From contig QQUD01000375.1 of the NCBI GenBank assembly GCA_008501785.1, positions 1 through 10,714 of the forward strand: a stretch of 10,714 nucleotides of DNA, written 5' to 3'. The position numbers were made by a program, and so were the translations under genes. The DNA is from Chloroflexota bacterium. GTDB lineage: Bacteria > Chloroflexota > Anaerolineae > Promineifilales > Promineifilaceae. How positions within the stretch are numbered: position 1 is the first letter of the stretch; every line of letters starts with the position of its first letter. Under the pieces are notes generated by a model that was given only the letters and a program-made list of their open reading frames with translations, had not been told where the DNA came from and made no database searches. Below are positions 1 to 6,782 of the stretch, in pieces.

Positions 1-964
1 TTCCTTGCATTGCTGCTACCAATGGTGGATAGGTCCATCCATGTTCTAATGCCATTGTGGCAATATCCAGATCGCCCAAAGCATCTTCCCAGTCCGTAAT
101 TTGTGCCAGCCAATCATCTTCTTGCTCGGGATTCAATGTTTGGCTGAGTATTATCTCAGCCAGCACAGCACTCAAAGTAAGGTTCGCTTCATTGAACACA
201 TCCTCGTTATATTCATACACCCACTCGTCCAGGTCGGTCAAGCCATCGATAAATGCTTCAAAGATGGCGGTGATCAGAGTAACGGCCGTATCCACACCCC
301 CAGCATCCAACAGCACCACCACTTTCTCCAGATGGGGCTGTAAAATCCCATCAACATCCCCTTCCAAACCGGCGTATTCATCATAATACCCATGCTGGAA
401 CGGGTCACCCTTTCCTGCCAGGCGAAAATCTTTGTGCATCTCACGACGAACAGCGTTGATGTCTACTGTAATTGAGGGTGAGGGGGCAGAAACGGCCGTT
501 TCCGTCGGCACCGCTTGCAGCCACATCACCTCACGTTCAATCAGTTCGGCAATGGCTGGGCTTTCCTCTGCCACGTGCAAAAGCACCTGACGCAGTTGGC
601 CTTCTGAAAGACCATTCAAGAGATCAGCCATCTCCGGCTTAATTTCAATTTCATTTTCCTTGTGAATAATTGCCAGCAAAGTTGCCACAATATGCTTACA
701 AATTCCTCCCCAATCATTAGGGCATGTACACATCGTTGAGTCGATACCGGATGTATCCAAATTTATTTGCACTTGATAAGGGTCATAACTGCTCCCTTCT
801 ACGTAAGCCGTAACCATATTGCCGCGTCTAATCACATTAGAAACAGAATCATTTCGATAGTAACGATAGCCACGATCAAACGATTGATCCGTAGCCAATG
901 CCCCTATATCTGCCTCGGTGAGAGAAATGGATTGTGCTATTGACAACCTCCTGATTTGGATCAT
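1..964 (-). CDS. SWIM zinc-finger protein (C-terminus cut by window edge)
   Basis: Reading the minus strand gives an uninterrupted 321-codon frame that runs off the left edge. Residues 79-91 read CTCPNDWGGICKH, the CxC...CxH signature of the SWIM zinc finger, a domain predicted to bind DNA or protein. The preceding 70 residues (SFDRGYRYY... YQVQINL) match the usual beta-rich lead-in of bacterial SWIM proteins. The part after residue 100 is acidic and probably helical, with no recognised motif. The start is uncertain. ATG at 964 gives MIQIRRLSIAQ and lies 6 nt after a TATAAT, which would make it leaderless. An AGGAGG at 947-952 lies inside that reading and directly abuts an in-frame TTG at 946, too close for normal use. 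The gene is divergent from the SEC-C gene. Two ACGGCCGT octamers lie within it, both read as Thr-Ala-Val. Family call firm; cellular function unknown. Confidence 0.88.
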   Translation of the reverse strand, partial: MIQIRRLSIAQSISLTEADIGALATDQSFDRGYRYYRNDSVSNVIRRGNMVTAYVEGSSYDPYQVQINLDTSGIDSTMCTCPNDWGGICKHIVATLLAIIHKENEIEIKPEMADLLNGLSEGQLRQVLLHVAEESPAIAELIEREVMWLQAVPTETAVSAPSPSITVDINAVRREMHKDFRLAGKGDPFQHGYYDEYAGLEGDVDGILQPHLEKVVVLLDAGGVDTAVTLITAIFEAFIDGLTDLDEWVYEYNEDVFNEANLTLSAVLAEIILSQTLNPEQEDDWLAQITDWEDALGDLDIATMALEHGWTYPPLVAAMQG

Positions 965-970
965 ACTGCA

Positions 971-976
971 ATTATA
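971..976 (-). promoter_or_regulatory. Candidate -10 box of the SWIM gene
   Basis: On the minus strand this is a perfect TATAAT, followed after 6 nt by the ATG at 964. No good -35 is visible 16-18 bp upstream (ACCCAC at 17 bp). The arrangement would place the transcription start at or near the A of the ATG, so the message would have no leader. The assignment depends on the -10 match and on the same arrangement at the LuxR gene. Confidence 0.4.
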
Positions 977-1027
977 GGTAGATTATTTTACCAGTGGGTT
1001 GAAAACAAGAAAATGATTAGTTTCTGT

Positions 1028-1056
1028 TTGTAGATAAAGTGGATTTGTATCATAAT
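1028..1056 (+). promoter_or_regulatory. Possible promoter of the SEC-C/pRiA4b operon
   Basis: TTGTAG (1028-1033), a 17-bp spacer and CATAAT (1051-1056) form a passable sigma70-like pair about 28 bp before the start codon. The -35 matches only 3 of 6 bases. It is the best candidate in the 119-bp divergent intergenic region, but weak on sequence alone. Confidence 0.3.
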
Positions 1057-1083
1057 CTTCTTCACGTATCCATTGGAGAGAAA

Positions 1084-1656
1084 ATGATGACAGGCAGAAA
1101 TGCCCCTTGCCCATGCGGCAGCGGCAAAAAGTATAAACCATGTTGTTTACCGAAAAACCGTGCTGTTTATGCACAACAGTCTAAGTCTAAGAAAGATGTG
1201 ACATCGCTTGAACCGGAAGTCCCTCTCGAAGATTATGAAAAGGTACCAATTGCTGATCCTACGGTTATTGATCATTTACCTGCAATGCCCGAAGTTGATC
1301 CGCTGATGGAACGCATCAACGCCTTTTGGGAAAGCTTCATGAATGCCCCCTATGAAAAGCAGTGGTCATCAGTCACAAAGATGTTGGCCGAAGAACCCGA
1401 ATTATGCGATGGGGAAATGGTTTTTGAAATTGCCGACACCTTGTTTGGACAGGCGGTTGATGCAAATGAGATAGAGCGTTTCAAACATCTGCTGGACCAA
1501 CTTGAGAAGATCGTGCTGGAAGCCTATGCTGAAGAATTACATTATATTCTGGAATGGCGTATTCAAATTGCGCTCACGGAAGAAGACGAAGCCAATATCA
1601 CCCATTATTTTTATCAATTTTCGCCGTTAGCGGGTGCCCAACTGGATGTTTACTAA
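1084..1656 (+). CDS. SEC-C metal-binding motif protein
   Basis: A 190-aa protein. Residues 5-21 read RNAPCPCGSGKKYKPCC, a complete SEC-C motif (CxC...CC), the small zinc-binding module first known from the SecA C-terminus and found in many stand-alone bacterial proteins. The remainder is acidic and probably helical (for example the stretch EKQWSSVTKMLAEEPEL), with no catalytic motif that I recognise. The start was chosen at ATG 1084, preceded by GGAGAG (1075-1080); the adjacent ATG at 1087 is equally possible. The frame stays open upstream to 1039, but nothing supports translation there. The stop TAA (1654-1656) shares its last A with the ATG of the next gene, indicating translational coupling. 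SEC-C and pRiA4b-ORF3 domains recur together or fused in bacteria, but their job is not known. Confidence 0.88.
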   Translation: MMTGRNAPCPCGSGKKYKPCCLPKNRAVYAQQSKSKKDVTSLEPEVPLEDYEKVPIADPTVIDHLPAMPEVDPLMERINAFWESFMNAPYEKQWSSVTKMLAEEPELCDGEMVFEIADTLFGQAVDANEIERFKHLLDQLEKIVLEAYAEELHYILEWRIQIALTEEDEANITHYFYQFSPLAGAQLDVY

Positions 1657-3026
1657 TGACTGCAAAAAAAGTAAGCTTTACACAACTCACGCATGATGTG
1701 GTTTATGCATCAGCCATACCACTCACATTTAATGAAATAATGGAGCGTGTAAACAGCATCACGCCGATTACAACAAAGAACCCTAAGAACACGATTCGCA
1801 ATGCAGTCACTCAAAGTCGGATGATTGTGTCTACAGGTGACGGCCGTTTCGGTTGGAAACCACGTCTCATCAATGGCTCAATCATTCGGCATACGATTCA
1901 AACCGCTGAATTGAAGCAAAACAGATTGTATTGGGATCACGATATGCAAGACGCCATCTGCCCGACTTTTTTTGCATCTAAAAAATATGATGACCGCAGT
2001 CCTGTTCAGGTCAAGTTACCAGATGGAAATACGTCAAGCTTTTCATTAGAAATGTTTTCTCGCGGCATTTGGGGGTCTCCTGCTACGTCAGATTTTTGGG
2101 ATTGGTTTCATAGTCTTCATGCCAACCCAGGCGATCATCTACTGTTTGAAGTCATTGATGGTGAAGCAAAAAAATATCGGGTAATATTAGAGCGTCGCAC
2201 CGACCGGGATGAAGAAACAATTGCCAACCGCAATCAGAAATTGATAGAAGTTGGGTTGAAATTGTTGAAACGGCCGTATGGCATCTCCGATTGGGACTTC
2301 ACAACCTATTTGCTGGCAACCGGTTTTTATCGCCACCCAGTACCTCCTGATCCAATCCAGGAATTGTGGCATGAAGATGCTATGGCCCCAATCCTTCATG
2401 GGAAGGAATCAGAATCGGAGCAACCTAAACCAGAATCTTTAGCTACGAACTTCTTCGGACAGGAAGCACAAGAATATACGTTTGATGAACCACCAGATTT
2501 GCCTCGGGAATACAATCCTGATTACGGCCGTCGCCACGCCCGTAAATCACGTAATGCACGGCATAACAGTATCACAAGCTTTCAATTGCGCGTCAACCAT
2601 CGCGCTCTTCCTGAGGTCTGGCGGGACCTCGAACTGGCTGAAGATAACACGCTGGAAGATTTGCATTTAACGATTCAATCTGCATTTAGCTGGTGGGATG
2701 ATCATCTTTATTCCTTCTATCTCAGTGGAAGTCGAAGAGACCGGAACACAGAAATTGGCAGCCCCTGGTCGGATACATCCATTCACACGCACCAGGTGCA
2801 AATGGCACAATTAGACCTACAGGAAGGCCAAACCTTTCTGTACTTCTTTGATTATGGGGACAGCCATGAATTCGATGTAACTGTTTTGAAAATCAATCCA
2901 CTGGCATCCAAAGCAGATTACCCACGCATCCTGGACTATCGCGGTCAAGCCCCGCCGCAATACCCAGATATTGATGAGAAAACCGGCGAAATGAGTTGGG
3001 ATCCATACCGGCATTGGCAATCATAA
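1656..3026 (+). CDS. HTH plus pRiA4b ORF-3-like domain protein
   Basis: A 456-aa protein with three visible parts. Residues 6-70 (TQLTHDVVYAS...TGDGRFGW) resemble a HARE-type or related winged helix-turn-helix: a helical start, NTIRNAVTQSR as a likely recognition helix, and a closing beta hairpin. Residues about 75-200 contain a segment (PGDHLLFEVIDGEAKKYRV) that looks like a beta-barrel of the B3/pseudobarrel kind; this is inference. Residues about 306-450 are a clear pRiA4b ORF-3-like domain (PF07929), with LRVNHRALPEVWRDLEL, LEDLHLTIQSAFSWWDDHLY and FLYFFDYGDSHEFDVTV. The start ATG 1656 overlaps the SEC-C stop (TAATG). The frame is open further upstream to 1554, but that reading lies inside the SEC-C gene and looks like a shadow. 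Expected role: a nucleic-acid-associated protein of unknown function, co-translated with the SEC-C partner. Three ACGGCCGT octamers lie in the gene. Confidence 0.87.
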   Translation: MTAKKVSFTQLTHDVVYASAIPLTFNEIMERVNSITPITTKNPKNTIRNAVTQSRMIVSTGDGRFGWKPRLINGSIIRHTIQTAELKQNRLYWDHDMQDAICPTFFASKKYDDRSPVQVKLPDGNTSSFSLEMFSRGIWGSPATSDFWDWFHSLHANPGDHLLFEVIDGEAKKYRVILERRTDRDEETIANRNQKLIEVGLKLLKRPYGISDWDFTTYLLATGFYRHPVPPDPIQELWHEDAMAPILHGKESESEQPKPESLATNFFGQEAQEYTFDEPPDLPREYNPDYGRRHARKSRNARHNSITSFQLRVNHRALPEVWRDLELAEDNTLEDLHLTIQSAFSWWDDHLYSFYLSGSRRDRNTEIGSPWSDTSIHTHQVQMAQLDLQEGQTFLYFFDYGDSHEFDVTVLKINPLASKADYPRILDYRGQAPPQYPDIDEKTGEMSWDPYRHWQS

Positions 3027-3090
3027 GAGGTGATATTGTGCATAGATTGAAAGATGACGCGATTTACCCAACCGCTCATTGATGAGGATT

Positions 3091-3104
3091 GAAACGGCCG
3101 TTTC
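3091..3104. repeat. Intergenic copy of the dispersed palindrome GAAACGGCCGTTTC
   Basis: This 14-bp perfect palindrome is the only intergenic copy of the octamer ACGGCCGT, which occurs 15 times in the window. The others start at 282, 492, 1840, 2270, 2524, 4034, 4134, 4356, 4635, 6149, 7282, 8024, 8192 and 9463. A second full 14-bp version is at 489-502. The rest of 3027-3215 holds no gene or other signal that I can identify. Confidence 0.85.
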
Positions 3105-3215
3105 TGGAAATTGATTCACAATGTGTTTAGGTAAGAAAACAACAACAAGTTTTATACACGTGAGCGAGCGAGTCCCGTCGCTCCCGTATAACCTATAGCA
3201 TGACACAACCACACT

Positions 3216-3251
3216 GAAGACCCCGAGTTAATCGGGGTCTTCTTCGTTTTT
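3216..3251 (+). terminator. Rho-independent terminator of the SEC-C/pRiA4b operon
   Basis: A perfect 11-bp stem, GAAGACCCCGA (3216-3226) with TCGGGGTCTTC (3232-3242), closes a 5-nt GTTAA loop. It is followed by TTCG and five T residues (3247-3251). There is no T-tract in the reverse direction, so it most likely acts on rightward transcripts. It lies 190 bp after the pRiA4b stop codon. Confidence 0.85.
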
Positions 3252-3341
3252 CCGTGTTTATGCTCCTATCCCATAGTTTACATATGTAAGCGAAGGTATC
3301 GCTCCCGCAACACCTGGATTCGCCTGCGTTGTGATTCATTC

Positions 3342-3725
3342 ATGAAACTGTTCAAGTTGAAGCATCAATGCATGCCCTTCCTCAATATCATCTGTGGCGT
3401 ATTGCAAGACTTTATCTCGCTTGAAGAATTGGAAACGATATCAGTAGATGTGTTACCATAAGGTGGCGATTACATTTGGTCTCTCAAGGATAATCAGCCA
3501 ACGATGTTGTCAAATGTAGCGTCGTTCTTCAAACCACCATAAAAGTATGGTAAGTGGTCTCTGCCGGAACTGCCACGAACGGTTGCCCAGACAACCAATT
3601 AAGGGCATGGCCGTCTGGAAAAGCGCACCCTTACTCTGATGGTGGATGAGCAACAGCAGTTGTATTCCAGAAAAGGCATCTGCTACACAAATACTTTTGT
3701 GGACGCGCCATTATTGCGGTATTGA
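3342..3725 (+). pseudogene. Decayed ISAs1-family transposase remnant
   Basis: One frame reads, with stops at 3459, 3540 and 3600, GGDYIWSLKDNQPTM, then KYGKWSLPELP, then GHGRLEKRTLTLMVDE. It ends at TGA 3723-3725. The GDY.lalK.NQp and GHGR.EkR blocks are hallmarks of the C-terminal half of ISAs1-family (H-repeat-type) transposases. The preceding 3342-3458 (MKLFKLKHQCMPFLNIICGV) could be the family's N-terminal region. If so, most of the middle, including part of the catalytic core, is deleted, because an intact protein is about 370-400 aa. The three internal stops and the short length mean it cannot make transposase. No terminal inverted-repeat pair was identified. The transposase homology is firm; the N-terminal part is tentative. 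Confidence 0.82.
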
Positions 3726-3740
3726 AATGTGCGAGATCGT

Positions 3741-3769
3741 TTCTCATTTCCTCTACTTTCAACTATAAT
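3741..3769 (+). promoter_or_regulatory. Sigma70-type promoter of the LuxR gene, leaderless layout
   Basis: TTCTCA (3741-3746, 4 of 6 matches to TTGACA), a 17-bp spacer and a perfect TATAAT (3764-3769) are followed by only 7 nt before the GTG start at 3777. The normal -10 to start-site distance puts transcription initiation at or next to the GTG, and no Shine-Dalgarno sequence is present. The promoter begins 15 bp after the stop of the transposase remnant, so it may derive from the end of that element. Confidence 0.6.
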
Positions 3770-3776
3770 CAGCCCT

Positions 3777-6434
3777 GTGAAAAACACCCTTCTGCAAACC
3801 AAACTATATATTCCACCAACACGTGCTAACATTGTTCAGCGTAAACGGTTGCTAACCAAACTTAATGATGGCGTGCAGAAAAAACTGACACTGGCCTCTG
3901 CGACAGCAGGGTTTGGCAAAACAACGCTGATTACCGATTGGCTGTCCCAACTGGACTGCCCGGTGGCGTGGGTGTCGTTGGATGAGGATGACAGCGATCC
4001 ACAGCAATTTTTCAACTATGTGGCGGCAGCAACACGGCCGTTTCCCAACATCCAAAATTCCCTGTCAAATCTACTACAATCTCCCCAGCCCCTGCCAGCC
4101 AAAGCATTGGCAGGGGCGCTTTTGAATGATTTAACGGCCGTTTCCACGCCCTGCTTGCTCATTCTCGACGATTACCACGTCATTGACTCTACAGACATTG
4201 ACCTGGCATTGGCGTTTGTGTTAGATCGCATGCCACCCAATCACCATCTCGTCATTACAAGCCGCGCCGATCCAGGATTCCCGCTTTCGCGTTTGCGTGC
4301 CAGGAATCAGTTAACTGAGCTGCGTGCACAAGATTTGCGATTTTCGGTAGAGGAAACGGCCGTTTTCCTGCAAAACGCAATGGGCATCCCCCTCACCCCT
4401 GAGCAAATCATCGCCCTCGAAGCCCGCACCGAGGGGTGGATATCGGGGTTACAGATGGCCGCCCTCTCCATGCAAAATCGGGACGACGTGAGTGGGTTTA
4501 TCGACAATTTCACCGGCAGTAATCGCTTCATCATGGATTACCTGACAGACGAAGTATTGCGGCAAATCCCACCCACCATCCAGGATTTTTTGCTGCAAAC
4601 GTCGATTCTGACTCGATTGAGTGCGCCACTGTGTACGGCCGTTATTGGCAACAGCGACAATCCAGCGGCTCAAAGTCACCTCAACTACCTGGATCGCGCC
4701 AACCTTTTCCTGATTCCGCTTGACGAAAATCGAACATGGTACCGCTACCATCATCTGTTTGCAGACGTATTGCAGAAAAAACAAGGTAATGATGTCCAAG
4801 AACGGCATCAGCGTGCTAGCCGCTGGTATGAAGAAAATGGCCTGATTACCGACGCCCTGCACCACGCCCACGCAACGGCCGATTTCGAGCGAGCCACCCA
4901 TCTGATCGTTACGCACACACGTGAGCTAGTCGCTCACGGCAGGTCAAATATTGTGCTTGGCTGGATTAATGCCTTGCCTGAGCAGCAGATTCGGGCGCAC
5001 CCCCTGTTAGCCATTGGCAAAGCATGGGATGCGTTCTATTCTCGTCAGATCGATCAGATTGACATTTACCTTGCTAGTGCAGAACATGCCCTTGAGCAAA
5101 ACGACTACGGCGTTGAAACAGAGAATATGCAGGGCGAAATTTTTACGATACGTGCCTTCGTTGCCAACATACAGGGGCAATACGAGCAAGTCATTTCGCT
5201 CTGTCAGCAAGCGCTGCAGCACGCGCCAGTGCACAATCTATTCACGCGGGGAATGATCTTGTTTACGCTTGGTCGGACGTTGCAAATGAAAGGGGAAACA
5301 CAATCAGCTATAAAAATATTAAGTAACAGCCTTAAAGTTAGTGAGCAATGCCATAATCTGATGGTGGCCATGGGGGCAGCTCACCATCTACGTGAACTGT
5401 ATTTTGAATGTGGTCGATTACAAGAAGCCGCACAACTTTTGCAGCATATATTGGCAACGCATCGTCAAGACGATGCGTTGCCTGCATTGGGGTGGATCTA
5501 TTTGGGGCTGGCGGCAGTCGCTTACGAGCAAAATGAGTTAGAACAATCCTCTATCTTGGCACAAAAGACTGTTAACATTGCACAGGGCGAAGAGCTAATC
5601 ACGATGTTGGGCTATATTAGCCAGGCGCAAACGGCATGTGCTATTAGAAATAACGAGAAAGCGAAAAATTTGTTTACAAAGGCCGCAGAAGCCATACAAA
5701 ATTGGCCGACACCTTCCGCATTCACCATGCTTGCCGAACGAGAGGTGAAAATGGCGATCTTTTGCGGGGATCTGGACGCGGCAATTCGCTGGCAACAAGA
5801 GACAAATATCCAGAGTTCTACCCCACCGATTTATGAAAATGAGTCGCAGTTATTGGTTTTGGCACGTTTGCTTATTGCCAAAGGTCGCTTGAACCCAGAA
5901 GTCTCATTCTTGGGCGATGCGTTGGCCTTGTTAACATGCATTGAGGAAAGTGCGACGGTATCCGGACGCTTTGGTCGTGTTATGGAAGCCCAACTTCTGC
6001 AAGCCCTTGCTCTTGATGCCCAGGGCGATACCACGGCAGCTACACATCTGCTCGAAAAAGTCCTCACCTTTGCAGAGGCCGAAGGATTTATACGTACATT
6101 TGTAGATGAAGGGGAGCCGATGGCTGCTTTGTTGCGGAAGATGGGTAAACGGCCGTATATCACCACCCTCCTCACCAACTTCCCAAGCAGCCCACCACCC
6201 ACCAAACCGTTCACCTCTTCACCCCTTCACCCCTCACTCCTCGAGCCCCTCAGCGACCGCGAAATTGAAATTCTGACCCTCATTGCTGCTGGCAAGAAAA
6301 ACAAAGAGATTGCTGCTGAACTATTCATCAGCCACAACACCGTGCTCTACCACACAAAAAACCTCTACGGTAAACTGGGTGTCAACAAACGAACCCAGGC
6401 CGTAGCAAAAGCGCAAGAATTAGGCGTACTGTAA
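3777..6434 (+). CDS. MalT-type LuxR family transcriptional regulator (STAND ATPase)
   Basis: An 885-aa protein, the usual length for large MalT-like activators. It opens with KNTLLQTKLYIPPTRANIVQR, the standard N-terminus of this family, which supports GTG 3777 over the in-frame GTG 3729. Walker A is AGFGKTT (residues 44-50) and Walker B is LLILDDYH (D131, D132). Next come HLVITSRADPGFPLSRLRAR and the winged-helix part of the STAND module (to about 350). Residues about 350-800 are TPR-like helices, presumed to sense a ligand or partner. Residues 802-821 are a Pro/Ser/Thr-rich linker. Residues 822-885 are a LuxR-type HTH (LSDREIEILTLIAAGKKNKEI...NTVLYHTKNLYGKL). Such proteins activate promoters after ATP- and inducer-driven oligomerisation on repeated sites. 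The phased repeats just downstream (6451-6516) and at 9064-9118 are plausible targets; this is inference. Inducer unknown. Confidence 0.93.
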   Translation: MKNTLLQTKLYIPPTRANIVQRKRLLTKLNDGVQKKLTLASATAGFGKTTLITDWLSQLDCPVAWVSLDEDDSDPQQFFNYVAAATRPFPNIQNSLSNLLQSPQPLPAKALAGALLNDLTAVSTPCLLILDDYHVIDSTDIDLALAFVLDRMPPNHHLVITSRADPGFPLSRLRARNQLTELRAQDLRFSVEETAVFLQNAMGIPLTPEQIIALEARTEGWISGLQMAALSMQNRDDVSGFIDNFTGSNRFIMDYLTDEVLRQIPPTIQDFLLQTSILTRLSAPLCTAVIGNSDNPAAQSHLNYLDRANLFLIPLDENRTWYRYHHLFADVLQKKQGNDVQERHQRASRWYEENGLITDALHHAHATADFERATHLIVTHTRELVAHGRSNIVLGWINALPEQQIRAHPLLAIGKAWDAFYSRQIDQIDIYLASAEHALEQNDYGVETENMQGEIFTIRAFVANIQGQYEQVISLCQQALQHAPVHNLFTRGMILFTLGRTLQMKGETQSAIKILSNSLKVSEQCHNLMVAMGAAHHLRELYFECGRLQEAAQLLQHILATHRQDDALPALGWIYLGLAAVAYEQNELEQSSILAQKTVNIAQGEELITMLGYISQAQTACAIRNNEKAKNLFTKAAEAIQNWPTPSAFTMLAEREVKMAIFCGDLDAAIRWQQETNIQSSTPPIYENESQLLVLARLLIAKGRLNPEVSFLGDALALLTCIEESATVSGRFGRVMEAQLLQALALDAQGDTTAATHLLEKVLTFAEAEGFIRTFVDEGEPMAALLRKMGKRPYITTLLTNFPSSPPPTKPFTSSPLHPSLLEPLSDREIEILTLIAAGKKNKEIAAELFISHNTVLYHTKNLYGKLGVNKRTQAVAKAQELGVL

Positions 6435-6450
6435 ATTCCAACCACCCCCC

Positions 6451-6543
6451 CCCTGCTACAACATCCCCTCCCTCACACTACAACATTTTTTGGCTCACAC
6501 TACAACTTCATGTGGTGATTTTCCAGTGCTTCCCAAGTAATCT
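6451..6543 (+). promoter_or_regulatory. Three 22-bp CTACAAC direct repeats plus weak promoter
   Basis: CTACAAC occurs at 6456-6462, 6478-6484 and 6500-6506, exactly 22 bp apart, about two helical turns. The second and third 22-bp units share TCACACTACAAC. The third continues into TTCATGTGGTGATTTTCCAG, which recurs almost identically at 9109-9130 upstream of the first CPBP gene. A weak -10-like TAATCT lies at 6538-6543, 39 bp after the start of the last ACTACAAC, and no -35 match is present. Expected role: a tandem activator site driving the small peptide/oxidoreductase/hydrolase operon, with a leader of about 90 nt. A C9 run (6445-6453) overlaps the first unit. Nothing else is seen in 6435-6641. 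Confidence 0.65.
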
Positions 6544-6641
6544 GTAAACGTGTAATCATTCGACATTACCACACACAAATATGACAAAGATTTTTTAATT
6601 CAAGTTTGCGAATCCACGCGAACCTAAATAAGGAGATTAAC

Positions 6642-6758
6642 ATGGAAACGGTTGAAATTTTAAATTTTGTGACGGATTTATTCACTGGTTTAGGAACATT
6701 GTTCATTGGATTTGGCGTACTTTGGTTTGTGTCGGTCTATAAAGATGGGACAAAGTAG
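6642..6758 (+). CDS. Small single-span membrane peptide
   Basis: A 38-aa open frame: METVEILNFVTDLF, then a hydrophobic span GLGTLFIGFGVLWFVSVY (about residues 15-33), ending in KDGTK. It has a good Shine-Dalgarno (AAGGAG at 6630-6635, 6 nt before the ATG). It is the first gene after the repeat-controlled promoter, and the oxidoreductase starts 24 nt after its TAG. The N-terminus is acidic and the C-terminus basic, suggesting an N-out/C-in single-pass helix. I recognise no family. It could be a regulatory or structural partner of a membrane enzyme, or a leader peptide coupling translation to the next gene. The strong RBS, clean hydrophobic segment and operon position support a real gene. Confidence 0.72.
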   Translation: METVEILNFVTDLFTGLGTLFIGFGVLWFVSVYKDGTK

Positions 6759-6782
6759 CATGTTGTGGCTGAGGATATTTTG

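Noticed and set aside
57..386. Rightward open frame of 109 codons
   Set aside because: It lies antisense to the SWIM zinc-finger gene, has a Ser/Thr-rich composition typical of a shadow frame, no Shine-Dalgarno and no recognisable domain.
1554..1655. N-terminal extension of the pRiA4b-domain protein from ATG 1554
   Set aside because: The extension overlaps the C-terminal third of the SEC-C gene in another frame and looks like a shadow; the TAATG overlap at 1654-1658 gives a natural coupled start.
3080..3096. GATGAGGATTGAAAC resembles the 3' end of some CRISPR repeats
   Set aside because: Only one copy exists and no spaced repeats are seen on either side; a single 12-15-nt match is not evidence for an array.
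6765..6782. GTG 6765 as start of the MDR oxidoreductase
   Set aside because: No suitable Shine-Dalgarno precedes it; GAGGA at 6771-6775 is correctly spaced for ATG 6783. Not fully excluded.
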